A stretch of 13,948 bases of DNA, from positions 1-13,948 of the forward strand of contig DGHL01000057.1 of the NCBI GenBank assembly GCA_002392645.1, read 5' to 3'. This DNA comes from Prevotellaceae bacterium UBA3849. GTDB taxonomy: Bacteria; Bacteroidota; Bacteroidia; Bacteroidales; Bacteroidaceae. The notes below the pieces were generated by a model, which saw only the letters and a list, made by a program, of their open reading frames with translations, ran no database searches and had not been told where the DNA came from. The translations under genes were made by a program, and so were the position numbers. Positions 5,828-13,870 of the stretch are shown in pieces (position 1 is the first letter of the stretch; the number at the start of each line of letters is the position of its first letter).

Positions 5828-5929
5828 ATGAATGTAAATAAATGGACAGTGATTGTCAATGCGGTACTTACTGCACTCTGCACAATCTTCTCTACGCTTA
5901 CGGCGTCAGCTTGCGTTACGACTTTCTAG
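5828..5929 (+). CDS. Smalltalk family micro-protein, 33 aa
   Basis: The frame opens with MNVNKWTVIVNAVLTALCTI and ends in ASACVTTF. It matches the smalltalk pattern: a few polar residues, a Trp at position 6, one hydrophobic Thr/Ala-rich helix (about 7-28) and a Cys near the end (C29). The family is small, found in Bacteroidales, and lies beside HU-like and often amidase genes; its function is unknown. It follows the second HU gene by 58 bases, and a terminator follows about 30 bases after its stop, so it closes the transcription unit. Recognition rests on length, pattern and context, which agree well. Confidence 0.8.
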   Translation: MNVNKWTVIVNAVLTALCTIFSTLTASACVTTF

Positions 5930-5959
5930 GCTTTTTCTTCATATTCTAACTGTCATTGC

Positions 5960-5997
5960 AAAGGGATTACTCAGATATTTGAGCAATCCCTTTTTTT
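5960..5997 (+). terminator. Intrinsic terminator of the HU-smalltalk unit
   Basis: AAGGGATT and AATCCCTT pair over 8 bp. One A-C mismatch and a CTCA/TGAG inner stem follow, with a GATATT loop. A run of seven T follows the hairpin. Confidence 0.9.
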
Positions 5998-6001
5998 ATT
6001 A

Positions 6002-6049
6002 GTGCACTTTTGCACTTTGCACTTTTGCACTTTTGCACTTTTGCACTTT
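6002..6049. repeat. TTTTGCAC tandem repeat, tract D
   Basis: About six copies of TTTTGCAC on the forward strand, one shortened (CTTTGCAC), starting five bases after the terminator T run. It is inverted relative to tracts A and C and marks the right boundary of the island. Confidence 0.9.
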
Positions 6050-6214
6050 CTTACCCCAAAATAAAAGCCTCTGCCATTTCGTCTTCAATCATAAACTATA
6101 AATCTTACTAACTAACATCTTTATCGACTCTGACTTTCTTGCATGCCGATTGAAAATATGACTCATTGTGTTTCGGTGGCAAAATTAGTAAAGTATAGGG
6201 AAAATAGGGTCGGA

Positions 6215-6250
6215 AATTCGTACGAATTATGGGAGTTTTGTACGAAAACA
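6215..6250. promoter_or_regulatory. Direct repeat GTACGAA, 20-bp offset, upstream of the regulator gene
   Basis: GTACGAATTAT (6220-6230) and GTACGAAAACA (6240-6250) are direct repeats with a 20-bp offset. The first also lies in a perfect 14-bp palindrome, AATTCGTACGAATT (6215-6228). The words resemble the GTTCAAATAAT repeats upstream of the glycoside hydrolase gene, with the same offset. It may be a binding site for the AraC-type domain of the adjacent regulator (autoregulation), but it lies about 65 bases upstream of the likely -33 region. The rest of the interval 6050-6316 holds no gene that I can see. Confidence 0.4.
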
Positions 6251-6316
6251 TTGTTCTTTCAGGCTATAGGAGAGTGATTTAACGGGCATCGCAGTGGTTT
6301 ATTCAGGATTTTTGTG

Positions 6317-6324
6317 TAATTTTG
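6317..6324 (+). promoter_or_regulatory. Promoter -7 box of the hybrid two-component gene
   Basis: TAATTTTG matches TAnnTTTG and lies 30 bases before the ATG at 6355. The -33 region is weak. Two nearer ATGs (6330 and 6343) run into stops within a few codons. Confidence 0.55.
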
Positions 6325-6354
6325 CATTCATGAATCTATAAGCATGTATTTTTC

Positions 6355-9300
6355 ATGAATCCGTACCATAAAAAAATACTTATGTGCATAGCCGCACTGG
6401 CTTGCTCCGTGGCGGCGCTGTCGCTTACGGGTGGCAAGAGGGTGTGGGCTCCGCTGACGAGCCGTGCACTGACCACACAGGGCGGACTGCCGTCTAACAG
6501 GATGAACGACATGGTGCAGGACGCCACCGGATATATATGGCTGGGCACGGCCAACGGTCTGTGCCGATACGACGGCTACGCCTTCGTGACGTTTCACGCA
6601 CAAGATGCCGACACGCGCAGCATGACCGACAACGTGGGCACGTTGCACCTCGACACTCTGAACAGCCTGCTGTGGATCAGGTCGGCTACGTTTCACTATT
6701 CATGTCTTGACCTGAGGCAGGGACGCTACGTAAACTTTGCGCCGGGATGCGACACAAGGAACACATACGAGAGGTTTGCCACGGAGCCCGGCGGTATATG
6801 GATGTATGAAGCGAAGGCCGGCATACGCCACGTGACGTATGCCGACGGCGGCTTCAGTTGCAGGGACTACACTCCCGGCAACGGACTGCCCAAGGACTGC
6901 AAGGTTAAGCGCATAGTGGTAGGAAACGGCGGCAGCGTATGGGTGCTTACCACCGACGGTTTGCTCAGGCTGAACGGAAGGGGAGCGTTTGAGAACCTTG
7001 CCCGGGGCAACGACTTCATGATGGCTAACTCATGGGGCGGCATGACGTACTTCCTTACGCGTAAGGGCAAGGTGATGGTCTTCGACAAGGAAGGAAGGAT
7101 GGTGCGCTGCGCAAACATGCCTCAGGAAATGAGCGACATGGGAGCCGTAAACGGCAACATGATATGGCAGGACCATTGGTTTATCATGAAACGCAATGCA
7201 GTGATATCCATGGATTGCCGCACCATGGAGTTCTCCATGCCTGCCGAAATGCAGATGGACTACGGCATAGTGCTCGACAACCTGGATGGCAACATGTGCG
7301 TGGCAGACAAACACGGCACGTTCTGGCTATTCACCAGCAGCGGCAGGATGAAGAGGATGCAGCTGCTGCAGGAGAATGACATTAATATTACGAAGAAGAG
7401 GAACTACTCTACCATAATTGCCGATGACGGTAAGTTCTACATTGCCACATACGGCAGCGGACTGTATATCTACGACCCCGCAAGCGACAATCTTGAGCAT
7501 TTCTCTGCAAAGGACCCCTACCCCATACTCGACACAGACTATCTTATCAACATACACAAGGACAGGGATGGCAACGTATGGATAGGACAAGAGGATGCCG
7601 GAGTGACTATGCTGAGGAGCAATCCGCTGAGCAACTATGGCATAATGATGCCCGACCCATTGCATCAGGGTGAGAAAACCAACTTCATAACCCGACTGAG
7701 GCATGCTGCCGACGGCAATATTCTCGTTACCACGCAGAGCCTGCGCAACTACCTGCTGCGAAAGGACGGCACTTTCACGCCTGCCACCGTAAGTGCCACG
7801 CCTGACAGCCACACCGACAGTCTGACCGACAGGCAGGGACGCACGTGGATTGCCACATGGGAACAGGGACTGATAATGGCTGTGAGGGGCAAGGAAGGAC
7901 AACGTAAGTTGACATACCTGCTTACGCGAAGCATAACGGAAAGCCGCATAAATGCCTTGACTACCGACAGGCAAGGCTACCTATGGGTGGCTACATATAA
8001 TGGTATCTACACCGCCGATATAAGCCACGGTAACATTTCCAACGCTTCGTTCCGACACATCGGCATCGGCGACGGACTGCCTACCAACGACATAACATGC
8101 CTGCTGAGCGCGAGCGACGGCAGCGTATGGGCTGGAGGTGCCGGTTCAGGGGCTATAAGGTGCGTGATGAAGAAAGGGAAGCCTGACATCAGCATCGTAT
8201 CGACGATGCACGGACTGAGCAACAATAACATACACTCCATGACGGAAGACCGTTACGGCAACGTATGGGTGACTACCGACGAGGCTATCTCTACCATAAA
8301 CCCTAAGACCATGAAGGCGGTGAACCACAACGTCAGCACCAGTCTGCTAAACAGGCTCTACTCTGATAATTGCGCACTGACGCTTGGCGACGGCCGACTT
8401 CTCTTCGGCACTCACGACGGCATCACCGTGATTACCCCGCAGAGGACTACGACGCAGAAGCCACGGCATACCACCGCACACATTACCGACATTCTGATAA
8501 ACGGTGCGTCTATATATAATAATGAGAAGTATGCCAACCTGGTTGCCGCCAGCAGCATAGCACTGCCATACGACGAAAATACCATTCAGCTGTGCTTCTC
8601 TGACTTCTGCTATGCCAATGCGGGACAGACGCTCTATCAATACTACCTGGAGGGCTACGACAAGACATGGCGCACTCCTTCGGCACGTAACCACGTAGAA
8701 TACGGCAACCTGCCACCGGGCACCTACACCTTCCACCTGCGACTGGACAGTGGAGCTACTGAGACCGTATTGCAGATACGCATACGCCAACCTTGGTATA
8801 ACACGTGGTGGGCATGGCTGCTGTATCTAACCATGGCCGGTGTCATAGCTACGGTGTTCTATCGTCACAAGCGACAGCAGATAATGCTGCGACAGCAGGT
8901 GAGGATGGAGAAGGAGGTGGCTGACATGCGCATAAACCTGTTTACGCAGATAGCACATGAGTTTCGTACGCCGCTCGCCATCATCAGCGGAGCCATTGAC
9001 CGCATGAGCGACTCTGCCACGCATAAGAAACCGCTGCAGACGGCTAAGAGAGGCACGGTGAGAATGACGAGGTTGGTAAACCAACTGATGGAATTCCGCA
9101 AGATTGACACCGACAACCTGCGATTGCATGTGGAGCATGGCGACATCGTGAGGTTCATACGCGACATATCACACGACTTCTGGAACATTGCCAACCAAAA
9201 GGAGATATCGCTGTCGTTCCAATCATCGGAGAAGGTGCTCACCATGCCGTTCGACCGTCATATAGTCGATGCCATAACATATAACATAATAAGCAATGCC

Positions 9301-10467
9301 GTAAAGTACACTCCTGCCAAAGGCTCCGTCAGCATACGTCTGAAAGCCGGCGAGAGGCAGCTCTGCATAATAGTTGACGACTCTGGTCCGGGCATAGACG
9401 ACAGCCGCCTGCCTATGCTTTTCCAACCTTTTATGCACGGGTTTGCATCGCAAGGCGGCATGGGCATCGGACTTTATACTGCTCAGAAGATGGCTGTCAC
9501 GCACAAGGGCAGCCTGACATATCTGCGCTCTGACTCTCTGGGAGGGGCATGCTTCACTCTCACCCTGCCGCTCAACGACGATGCTTACTCTGCAGAGGAC
9601 TACGTCAGCGACACTTCTGCGGTCACGACCACCACGACGAAATACCAGGAGGCCATAATACACGAGATGCTGCCACAGGCGCTGAACAACCTGCACATAG
9701 CCGTGATAGAGGACGACCCTGACATGCTTGAGCAGATAAAGTCGGAGATGGGAGTGTACTTCCACGTGGATGCCTACACCACCGGTAAGGATGGATACGA
9801 CAACGTATGCATAAACAAGCCGTCACTGCTTATATGCGACGTCACCCTGCCCGACATGAGCGGCTACGACATAGTAAGGCAGCTGCGCAGCCATGCCGAC
9901 ACCATGCTAATACCTGTGATAATGCTCACCGCACTCGATGATGACCATCATCGCATAAAGGGCTATGAGGCGGGGGCTGACGACTATATGGTGAAGCCTT
10001 GTAACTATCAGGTGCTCACCGTGAGGGCCACGCAGCTCATTAAATGGAGCCGCGAACGGAAAGCCACGACGGTTGCCACCCCACCTGCAGAAAACGCGGC
10101 ACAGCCATCTGAAACCATGGAGGAGCCTATCATAACGAGTCGTGCCGACAAGCGGTTTGCCGAACAGGTGGACCGTATCATTGCGCTACATCTTGGCGAT
10201 CCGGACTTCTCTGTTGACCAGATGGCGGAGATGCTGCACATAGGTCGCACCAAACTCTTTGGCAAGATTAAGGAACTGAAGGGTATGTCGCCTAACAAAC
10301 TGCTGGTTTCTGAGCGCATGAAACATGCCGCACAACTGCTTGAGGATGGTTCGCTTAACATCTCTGAGGTGAGCTACAAGGTGGGCATAAAGGATGCTTC
10401 TTACTTTAACCGTTGCTTCAAGCAGCACTATGGCATGTCGCCGAAACAGTACAGGGATAAGGGATGA
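6355..10467 (+). CDS. Hybrid two-component system sensor-regulator (HTCS), AraC type
   Basis: This 1370-aa one-protein phosphorelay senses a glycan breakdown product in the periplasm and switches on genes for its use. A signal or anchor segment (about 8-24) is followed by regulator-propeller repeats (first at 44-80, GLPSNRMNDMVQD... then YIWLGTANGLCRYDG; further ones to about 640). A Y_Y_Y domain (about 735-805) and a membrane span (about 816-836) follow. Inside the cell come HisKA with H868 (IAHEFRTP), the ATPase domain (NAVKYTP near 981, DDSGPGID 1008-1015, GGMGIGL 1034-1040), a receiver with D1120/D1121, phospho-acceptor D1162, T1192 and K1214, and a C-terminal AraC helix-turn-helix (about 1270-1370, ending in MSPKQYRDKG). 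All key residues are present, so it should be active. It converges on a family 2 glycoside hydrolase gene, its likely target. The ligand is unknown. Confidence 0.95.
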   Translation: MNPYHKKILMCIAALACSVAALSLTGGKRVWAPLTSRALTTQGGLPSNRMNDMVQDATGYIWLGTANGLCRYDGYAFVTFHAQDADTRSMTDNVGTLHLDTLNSLLWIRSATFHYSCLDLRQGRYVNFAPGCDTRNTYERFATEPGGIWMYEAKAGIRHVTYADGGFSCRDYTPGNGLPKDCKVKRIVVGNGGSVWVLTTDGLLRLNGRGAFENLARGNDFMMANSWGGMTYFLTRKGKVMVFDKEGRMVRCANMPQEMSDMGAVNGNMIWQDHWFIMKRNAVISMDCRTMEFSMPAEMQMDYGIVLDNLDGNMCVADKHGTFWLFTSSGRMKRMQLLQENDINITKKRNYSTIIADDGKFYIATYGSGLYIYDPASDNLEHFSAKDPYPILDTDYLINIHKDRDGNVWIGQEDAGVTMLRSNPLSNYGIMMPDPLHQGEKTNFITRLRHAADGNILVTTQSLRNYLLRKDGTFTPATVSATPDSHTDSLTDRQGRTWIATWEQGLIMAVRGKEGQRKLTYLLTRSITESRINALTTDRQGYLWVATYNGIYTADISHGNISNASFRHIGIGDGLPTNDITCLLSASDGSVWAGGAGSGAIRCVMKKGKPDISIVSTMHGLSNNNIHSMTEDRYGNVWVTTDEAISTINPKTMKAVNHNVSTSLLNRLYSDNCALTLGDGRLLFGTHDGITVITPQRTTTQKPRHTTAHITDILINGASIYNNEKYANLVAASSIALPYDENTIQLCFSDFCYANAGQTLYQYYLEGYDKTWRTPSARNHVEYGNLPPGTYTFHLRLDSGATETVLQIRIRQPWYNTWWAWLLYLTMAGVIATVFYRHKRQQIMLRQQVRMEKEVADMRINLFTQIAHEFRTPLAIISGAIDRMSDSATHKKPLQTAKRGTVRMTRLVNQLMEFRKIDTDNLRLHVEHGDIVRFIRDISHDFWNIANQKEISLSFQSSEKVLTMPFDRHIVDAITYNIISNAVKYTPAKGSVSIRLKAGERQLCIIVDDSGPGIDDSRLPMLFQPFMHGFASQGGMGIGLYTAQKMAVTHKGSLTYLRSDSLGGACFTLTLPLNDDAYSAEDYVSDTSAVTTTTTKYQEAIIHEMLPQALNNLHIAVIEDDPDMLEQIKSEMGVYFHVDAYTTGKDGYDNVCINKPSLLICDVTLPDMSGYDIVRQLRSHADTMLIPVIMLTALDDDHHRIKGYEAGADDYMVKPCNYQVLTVRATQLIKWSRERKATTVATPPAENAAQPSETMEEPIITSRADKRFAEQVDRIIALHLGDPDFSVDQMAEMLHIGRTKLFGKIKELKGMSPNKLLVSERMKHAAQLLEDGSLNISEVSYKVGIKDASYFNRCFKQHYGMSPKQYRDKG

Positions 10468-10539
10468 CGTGACGGGTTTCATACAGACGACACTTATTCA
10501 AACAGATTAAAAAGCTGACACATAAAACAAAGTTCACAT

Positions 10540-10594
10540 AGATAGCACGGATTCACACAGACGTCAGAAAAATCTGTGTGAATCCGTGCTATCT
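10540..10594. terminator. Perfect 22-bp inverted repeat between convergent genes
   Basis: Arms at 10540-10561 and 10573-10594 are exactly complementary over 22 bp around an 11-base loop (CGTCAGAAAAA). The left arm begins AGATAGCACGGATTCAC. It lies 72 bases after the regulator stop and 39 bases beyond the hydrolase stop, so it can act as a two-way terminator. There is no long T run on either side. The 'CACGGATTCACAC' wording is typical of dispersed intergenic repeats in Bacteroidales, as far as I recall; copy number cannot be checked here. Confidence 0.7.
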
Positions 10595-10633
10595 GCGGTA
10601 GTAATAATCGTGAAGTCAGCTCTATCCGTGCAA

Positions 10634-13600
10634 TCACTCTTTGCACGATGAGATGAAGTCCACCTCTACTATGCGGAGCTCGCTCTTAGGAGCATCGCCT
10701 CCCTTGGCCTTAAACAGGTCGAGTTCGCCGGCGGCAGGCTCTGCCACCTCCACGATGCCGCTGAAGGCATCACTGTCCTTGCCGGCACCCTTCAGGCGAA
10801 TGGTTATCTCGTTGGTCTTTACCGACTTTGTCGGCGTCAGGTGTATGTAACCAAGGCTGCGAGGTGTCTCACCGCTCCATATCAGTTGCCTGCCGGCATA
10901 CACCTCTATAGGATAGCTGCGCAGACGCCAGCCGGTGAGCTTCATGCAGATGTCGCTCAGCACCGCCTTCTCTGCCAGTTCGTAGGTTATCCATGCAGTG
11001 GACAGTCTGCCGTCGTTGCGCCACTCTGACAATTCATTATCGTCACAGCTGAGGAGGGCGTTGTCAGAGTCATAGCCAGCCTTGGCAGACTTTATCTCTA
11101 TGTCGCGGGCCTTCTCTGTGTATGACGGTGCCAGTGGTGTCTCACCACGGTCGAGCCTTCCCTTCAGTGTCATGGCTGGCTGATAGCTTGCCGCATCGAC
11201 AGCAGAGGTGGAGAGGTCTATGGTGGCAGGCTCCATGCCTTCTGCAGAGGCAGTGAGGCGTATGATGCCTGGTGTGAGGGTGCTGCGCACTAACACGCGG
11301 TTAACGCCACACTCTACAGGCAGCAGTGTAGAACCTACATAGTTGTCTGATGTATTCTTGGTATCGGAGGAATCGAGCAGTCCGTCTCGCTTGGTGCTGT
11401 CAGTCTGGTGCGTCTCCTTATTGTTGCGTGTACCGATGCCGCCAATCCATTGTCCCTCGCCGCTGATGGCAAACTGTATCATACGGTCATCGAGCGGACA
11501 ACGGCGACCTTTCTCGTCAACCACCTCTACCTGTAGCAGTGCCATGTCGGCACCATCAGCCTTCATGCCTTCGGGGTTCTCAATGGCAGTGAGTTTGAGA
11601 TGATGTGGCTTGCCTGCAGTCTCAAGGGTATATTCCGATGTCTTCACGCCGTTGGTATAGCCTACGGCAGTGAGTGTGCCCGGCTCATACTGTATGCTAT
11701 CGAAGGTATGCAGGTAGTGATAGCTGCGCTGTCCCTTGCCGAGCGACTTACCATTGAGGAACAGCTCCACCTCGTCGGCTGTGGAAATAACGTACTTCGT
11801 AAGTTTTGAGTTGTGAGTGATGAGTTTTGAGTTGCCTTCATCTTTCAACCCTTCAACTTTCAACCCTTCAACATTCAACCCTTCAACATTCAACCCTTCA
11901 ACATTCAACCCTTCAACATTCAACCCTTCATCCTTATTCCAATCATAGTTCCAGTGTCCAACGATATAGGTCTGTTCCTTCTCGTCGTCCACCCATCCAC
12001 TCCACATCACCTGGTGTGCGAAGAAGGCATCCTTAGGTATGCGCATAGCATCGGTCACGCCGCTCATGCGGTAGTTTGACTCGCCGCGGTGGTGGGTGTT
12101 GGTGTCAGAGAACACTATCTTTACTCCGCCTGACGACACCCTGGTGCCTGTGCCTGGGCGCTCCAACCAGTAGTCATACCAACGGCGCACCATCTCCACG
12201 GCAAACTGGTCCATATTATGGTTGTAGTCTGTGGCAGGCTTGCCGCGATACAACGGACCGTCACCCTCCTTGTGGAATGGATAGCTGTATTCATCCCAAT
12301 ACTTACGCAGTCCCTCGTCGCGACAATACTCCATAGCCCACATAGGGTGTTTCTTCGACTTATTGATGTAAAGCATCTCGCCACCATACTCTGCCTCGTT
12401 GATGTCAAGCATCTCGCGGCTGCCTATGGCACGTCCGCCATGTGGGTCGTACTCATCGCGTATGGCTTTCATCTCGAGCATGTGCTCGCGGCTGATGCTC
12501 TCGTTGCCACACTCATAAAAGAGTATGCTGGGGTTGTTACGGTTGTATATTATGGCATCGCGCATAAGTTCGGTGCGCTGTGCCCATCGCGGTCCTTCCA
12601 CATCCTTCTCGGCATCGCCGGCAGGCATAGCCTGGATGAGTCCTACACGGTCGCATGATTCTATATCCTGCTTCCATGGCGTGACGTGCATCCAGCGCAC
12701 GAGGTTGCCGCCCGACTTTACCATCAGGTCGTTGCTATAGTCGCTGAGCCATGCCGGCACGGAGATACCCACGCCTGGCCATTCGTTACTGGTGCGCTGT
12801 GCATAGCCATGCATCATCAGCACACGGTCGTTAAGCCATATCTTGCCCTCGCCGAACTTAGTCTTGCGGAAGCCTGTGCGGATAGCCACACAGTCGGTCT
12901 CCATACCATCGTCATACTTCAGGAATGTCTTTACCGTATATAGATAGCCATAGCCCCACGACCAGAAGTGAAGGCCTTCCACTGCCTTTTTGGCGCTCAG
13001 CGTGGTGGTCTCGCCTGCCTTGAGCGTCACCCCGTCGCCTGACGCCACGGCAACGACGTTGCCCTCGGCATCTATGACGTGCGCACACAACGACACGGTA
13101 TGCTCCCGTGAGTCCTCGTTCCTTACCTGTGACTCCACGTTCACTACTGCCTTCCTGCCCGCTACGTCGTAGTCGGTGGCATAGACATAGGTGCCCGTAG
13201 TGCCGAGGTTGCTGTAAAGCGGTAATGTCTGATATAGTTTCTCTGTTATGTGCAGATATACATTCTTAGGTATGCCGCCATAGTTTGCGTTGAAGTTACG
13301 GTCATTCCACTGATAACGGCTTTCGTGTTTGCGTGAGCGATATGTCCAACTGTTGTCGCAGCGCACCGCAATGACGTTATCTCCTGCCTTGGCGTATGGC
13401 GTAAGGTCAAAGCCGCATGCCATGACACCGTTCTCGCTATAACCCAGATGATGGCCGTTCAAGTAGAAATCGGCACCTTGGCGAACTCCTTCAAACTCTA
13501 TGAATATCTTACCATTCGCCAATGTCTGTTCGCTAACGTTGAAAGTCTTACGATACCATGATATGGTGTCGGTGAGGTCAACAATGTCCTTTCGGAAAGC

Positions 13601-13798
13601 CTCATCGCCATTAAAGGCATAAGGCAGGGTGACCTGCTTCCACTGGGTGTCATCATACTGCGCCAGACTGGCTTCGGCTACATCACCGACATGCAGTCGC
13701 CACGAAGAATTAAAGTTTAGTTTCTTTCTATCCGTCGCACCTGCAGCTATGCACAGTATTATGGCGAGCAGACTAGAGATAATTCTTATACTTTTCAT
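10634..13798 (-). CDS. Secreted glycoside hydrolase family 2 (beta-galactosidase-like) with DUF4982 and C-terminal binding-like domain
   Basis: The 1054-aa protein begins with a Sec signal peptide (MKSIRIISSLLAIILCIAAG, cut likely near 21), so it acts in the periplasm or at the surface. In order: family 2 sugar-binding jelly roll (about 27-185), Ig-like domain (about 190-310), TIM barrel (about 311-600) with acid/base E433 in ECGNES and probable nucleophile E490 in WAMEY, a DUF4982-type domain (about 605-725, VELFLNGKSLGKG), an Ig-like domain (about 728-860) and a discoidin-like domain (about 900-1020, SDNALLSCDDNELSEW, then WRLRSYPIEVYAG). It removes a terminal beta-linked sugar; which sugar and glycan is unknown. 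Two oddities: residues 622-666 are encoded by tandem DNA repeats inserted in frame within the DUF4982 region, and residues about 790-820 form a polar linker. The reading frame is intact. A promoter and direct repeats precede it, and the HTCS is convergent. Confidence 0.93.
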   Translation of the reverse strand: MKSIRIISSLLAIILCIAAGATDRKKLNFNSSWRLHVGDVAEASLAQYDDTQWKQVTLPYAFNGDEAFRKDIVDLTDTISWYRKTFNVSEQTLANGKIFIEFEGVRQGADFYLNGHHLGYSENGVMACGFDLTPYAKAGDNVIAVRCDNSWTYRSRKHESRYQWNDRNFNANYGGIPKNVYLHITEKLYQTLPLYSNLGTTGTYVYATDYDVAGRKAVVNVESQVRNEDSREHTVSLCAHVIDAEGNVVAVASGDGVTLKAGETTTLSAKKAVEGLHFWSWGYGYLYTVKTFLKYDDGMETDCVAIRTGFRKTKFGEGKIWLNDRVLMMHGYAQRTSNEWPGVGISVPAWLSDYSNDLMVKSGGNLVRWMHVTPWKQDIESCDRVGLIQAMPAGDAEKDVEGPRWAQRTELMRDAIIYNRNNPSILFYECGNESISREHMLEMKAIRDEYDPHGGRAIGSREMLDINEAEYGGEMLYINKSKKHPMWAMEYCRDEGLRKYWDEYSYPFHKEGDGPLYRGKPATDYNHNMDQFAVEMVRRWYDYWLERPGTGTRVSSGGVKIVFSDTNTHHRGESNYRMSGVTDAMRIPKDAFFAHQVMWSGWVDDEKEQTYIVGHWNYDWNKDEGLNVEGLNVEGLNVEGLNVEGLKVEGLKDEGNSKLITHNSKLTKYVISTADEVELFLNGKSLGKGQRSYHYLHTFDSIQYEPGTLTAVGYTNGVKTSEYTLETAGKPHHLKLTAIENPEGMKADGADMALLQVEVVDEKGRRCPLDDRMIQFAISGEGQWIGGIGTRNNKETHQTDSTKRDGLLDSSDTKNTSDNYVGSTLLPVECGVNRVLVRSTLTPGIIRLTASAEGMEPATIDLSTSAVDAASYQPAMTLKGRLDRGETPLAPSYTEKARDIEIKSAKAGYDSDNALLSCDDNELSEWRNDGRLSTAWITYELAEKAVLSDICMKLTGWRLRSYPIEVYAGRQLIWSGETPRSLGYIHLTPTKSVKTNEITIRLKGAGKDSDAFSGIVEVAEPAAGELDLFKAKGGDAPKSELRIVEVDFISSCKE
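11801..11834 (-). repeat. AACTCAAAACTC-type repeat inside the hydrolase gene
   Basis: On the coding strand the segment reads as AACTCAAAACTCATCACTCAC followed by AACTCAAAACTTA, two imperfect copies of an ACTC-rich unit. It encodes NSKLITHNSKLT (655-666). It directly adjoins the 15-bp repeat and is compositionally unlike the rest of the gene. Confidence 0.75.
11835..11933 (-). repeat. 15-bp tandem repeat encoding EGLNV, inside the hydrolase gene
   Basis: On the coding strand, four exact copies of GAAGGGTTGAATGTT are followed by variant copies ending AAAGTT and AAAGAT and a partial unit. The period is a multiple of three, so the frame is kept and the protein gains EGLNV four times, then EGLKV, EGLKD, EG (residues about 622-655). 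Confidence 0.95.
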
Positions 13799-13830
13799 TA
13801 TATGCTAAATTATTTTGAACTTTCCGTATG

Positions 13831-13862
13831 CAAAGGTATTACTTTTTTTAATAATATGCCAA
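13831..13862 (-). promoter_or_regulatory. Promoter of the glycoside hydrolase gene
   Basis: On the reverse strand TTGG (13862-13859), a spacer of about 20 bases and TACCTTTG (13838-13831) fit the Bacteroidetes promoter pattern. The -7 box is 32 bases before the ATG at 13798. No Shine-Dalgarno sequence is evident. Confidence 0.7.
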
Positions 13863-13870
13863 TGATTTTT

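Noticed and set aside
165..6049. CRISPR-like array
   Set aside because: The tracts have an 8-base period with no unique spacers, so they are simple tandem repeats.
11827..12036. Forward frame with LSTLQHSTLQ repeats
   Set aside because: It is the antisense shadow of the EGLNV repeat in the hydrolase gene.
10634..13798. Frameshift or pseudogene in the hydrolase because of the repeat insert
   Set aside because: The frame continues intact with all expected domains after the insert, and both catalytic glutamates are present.
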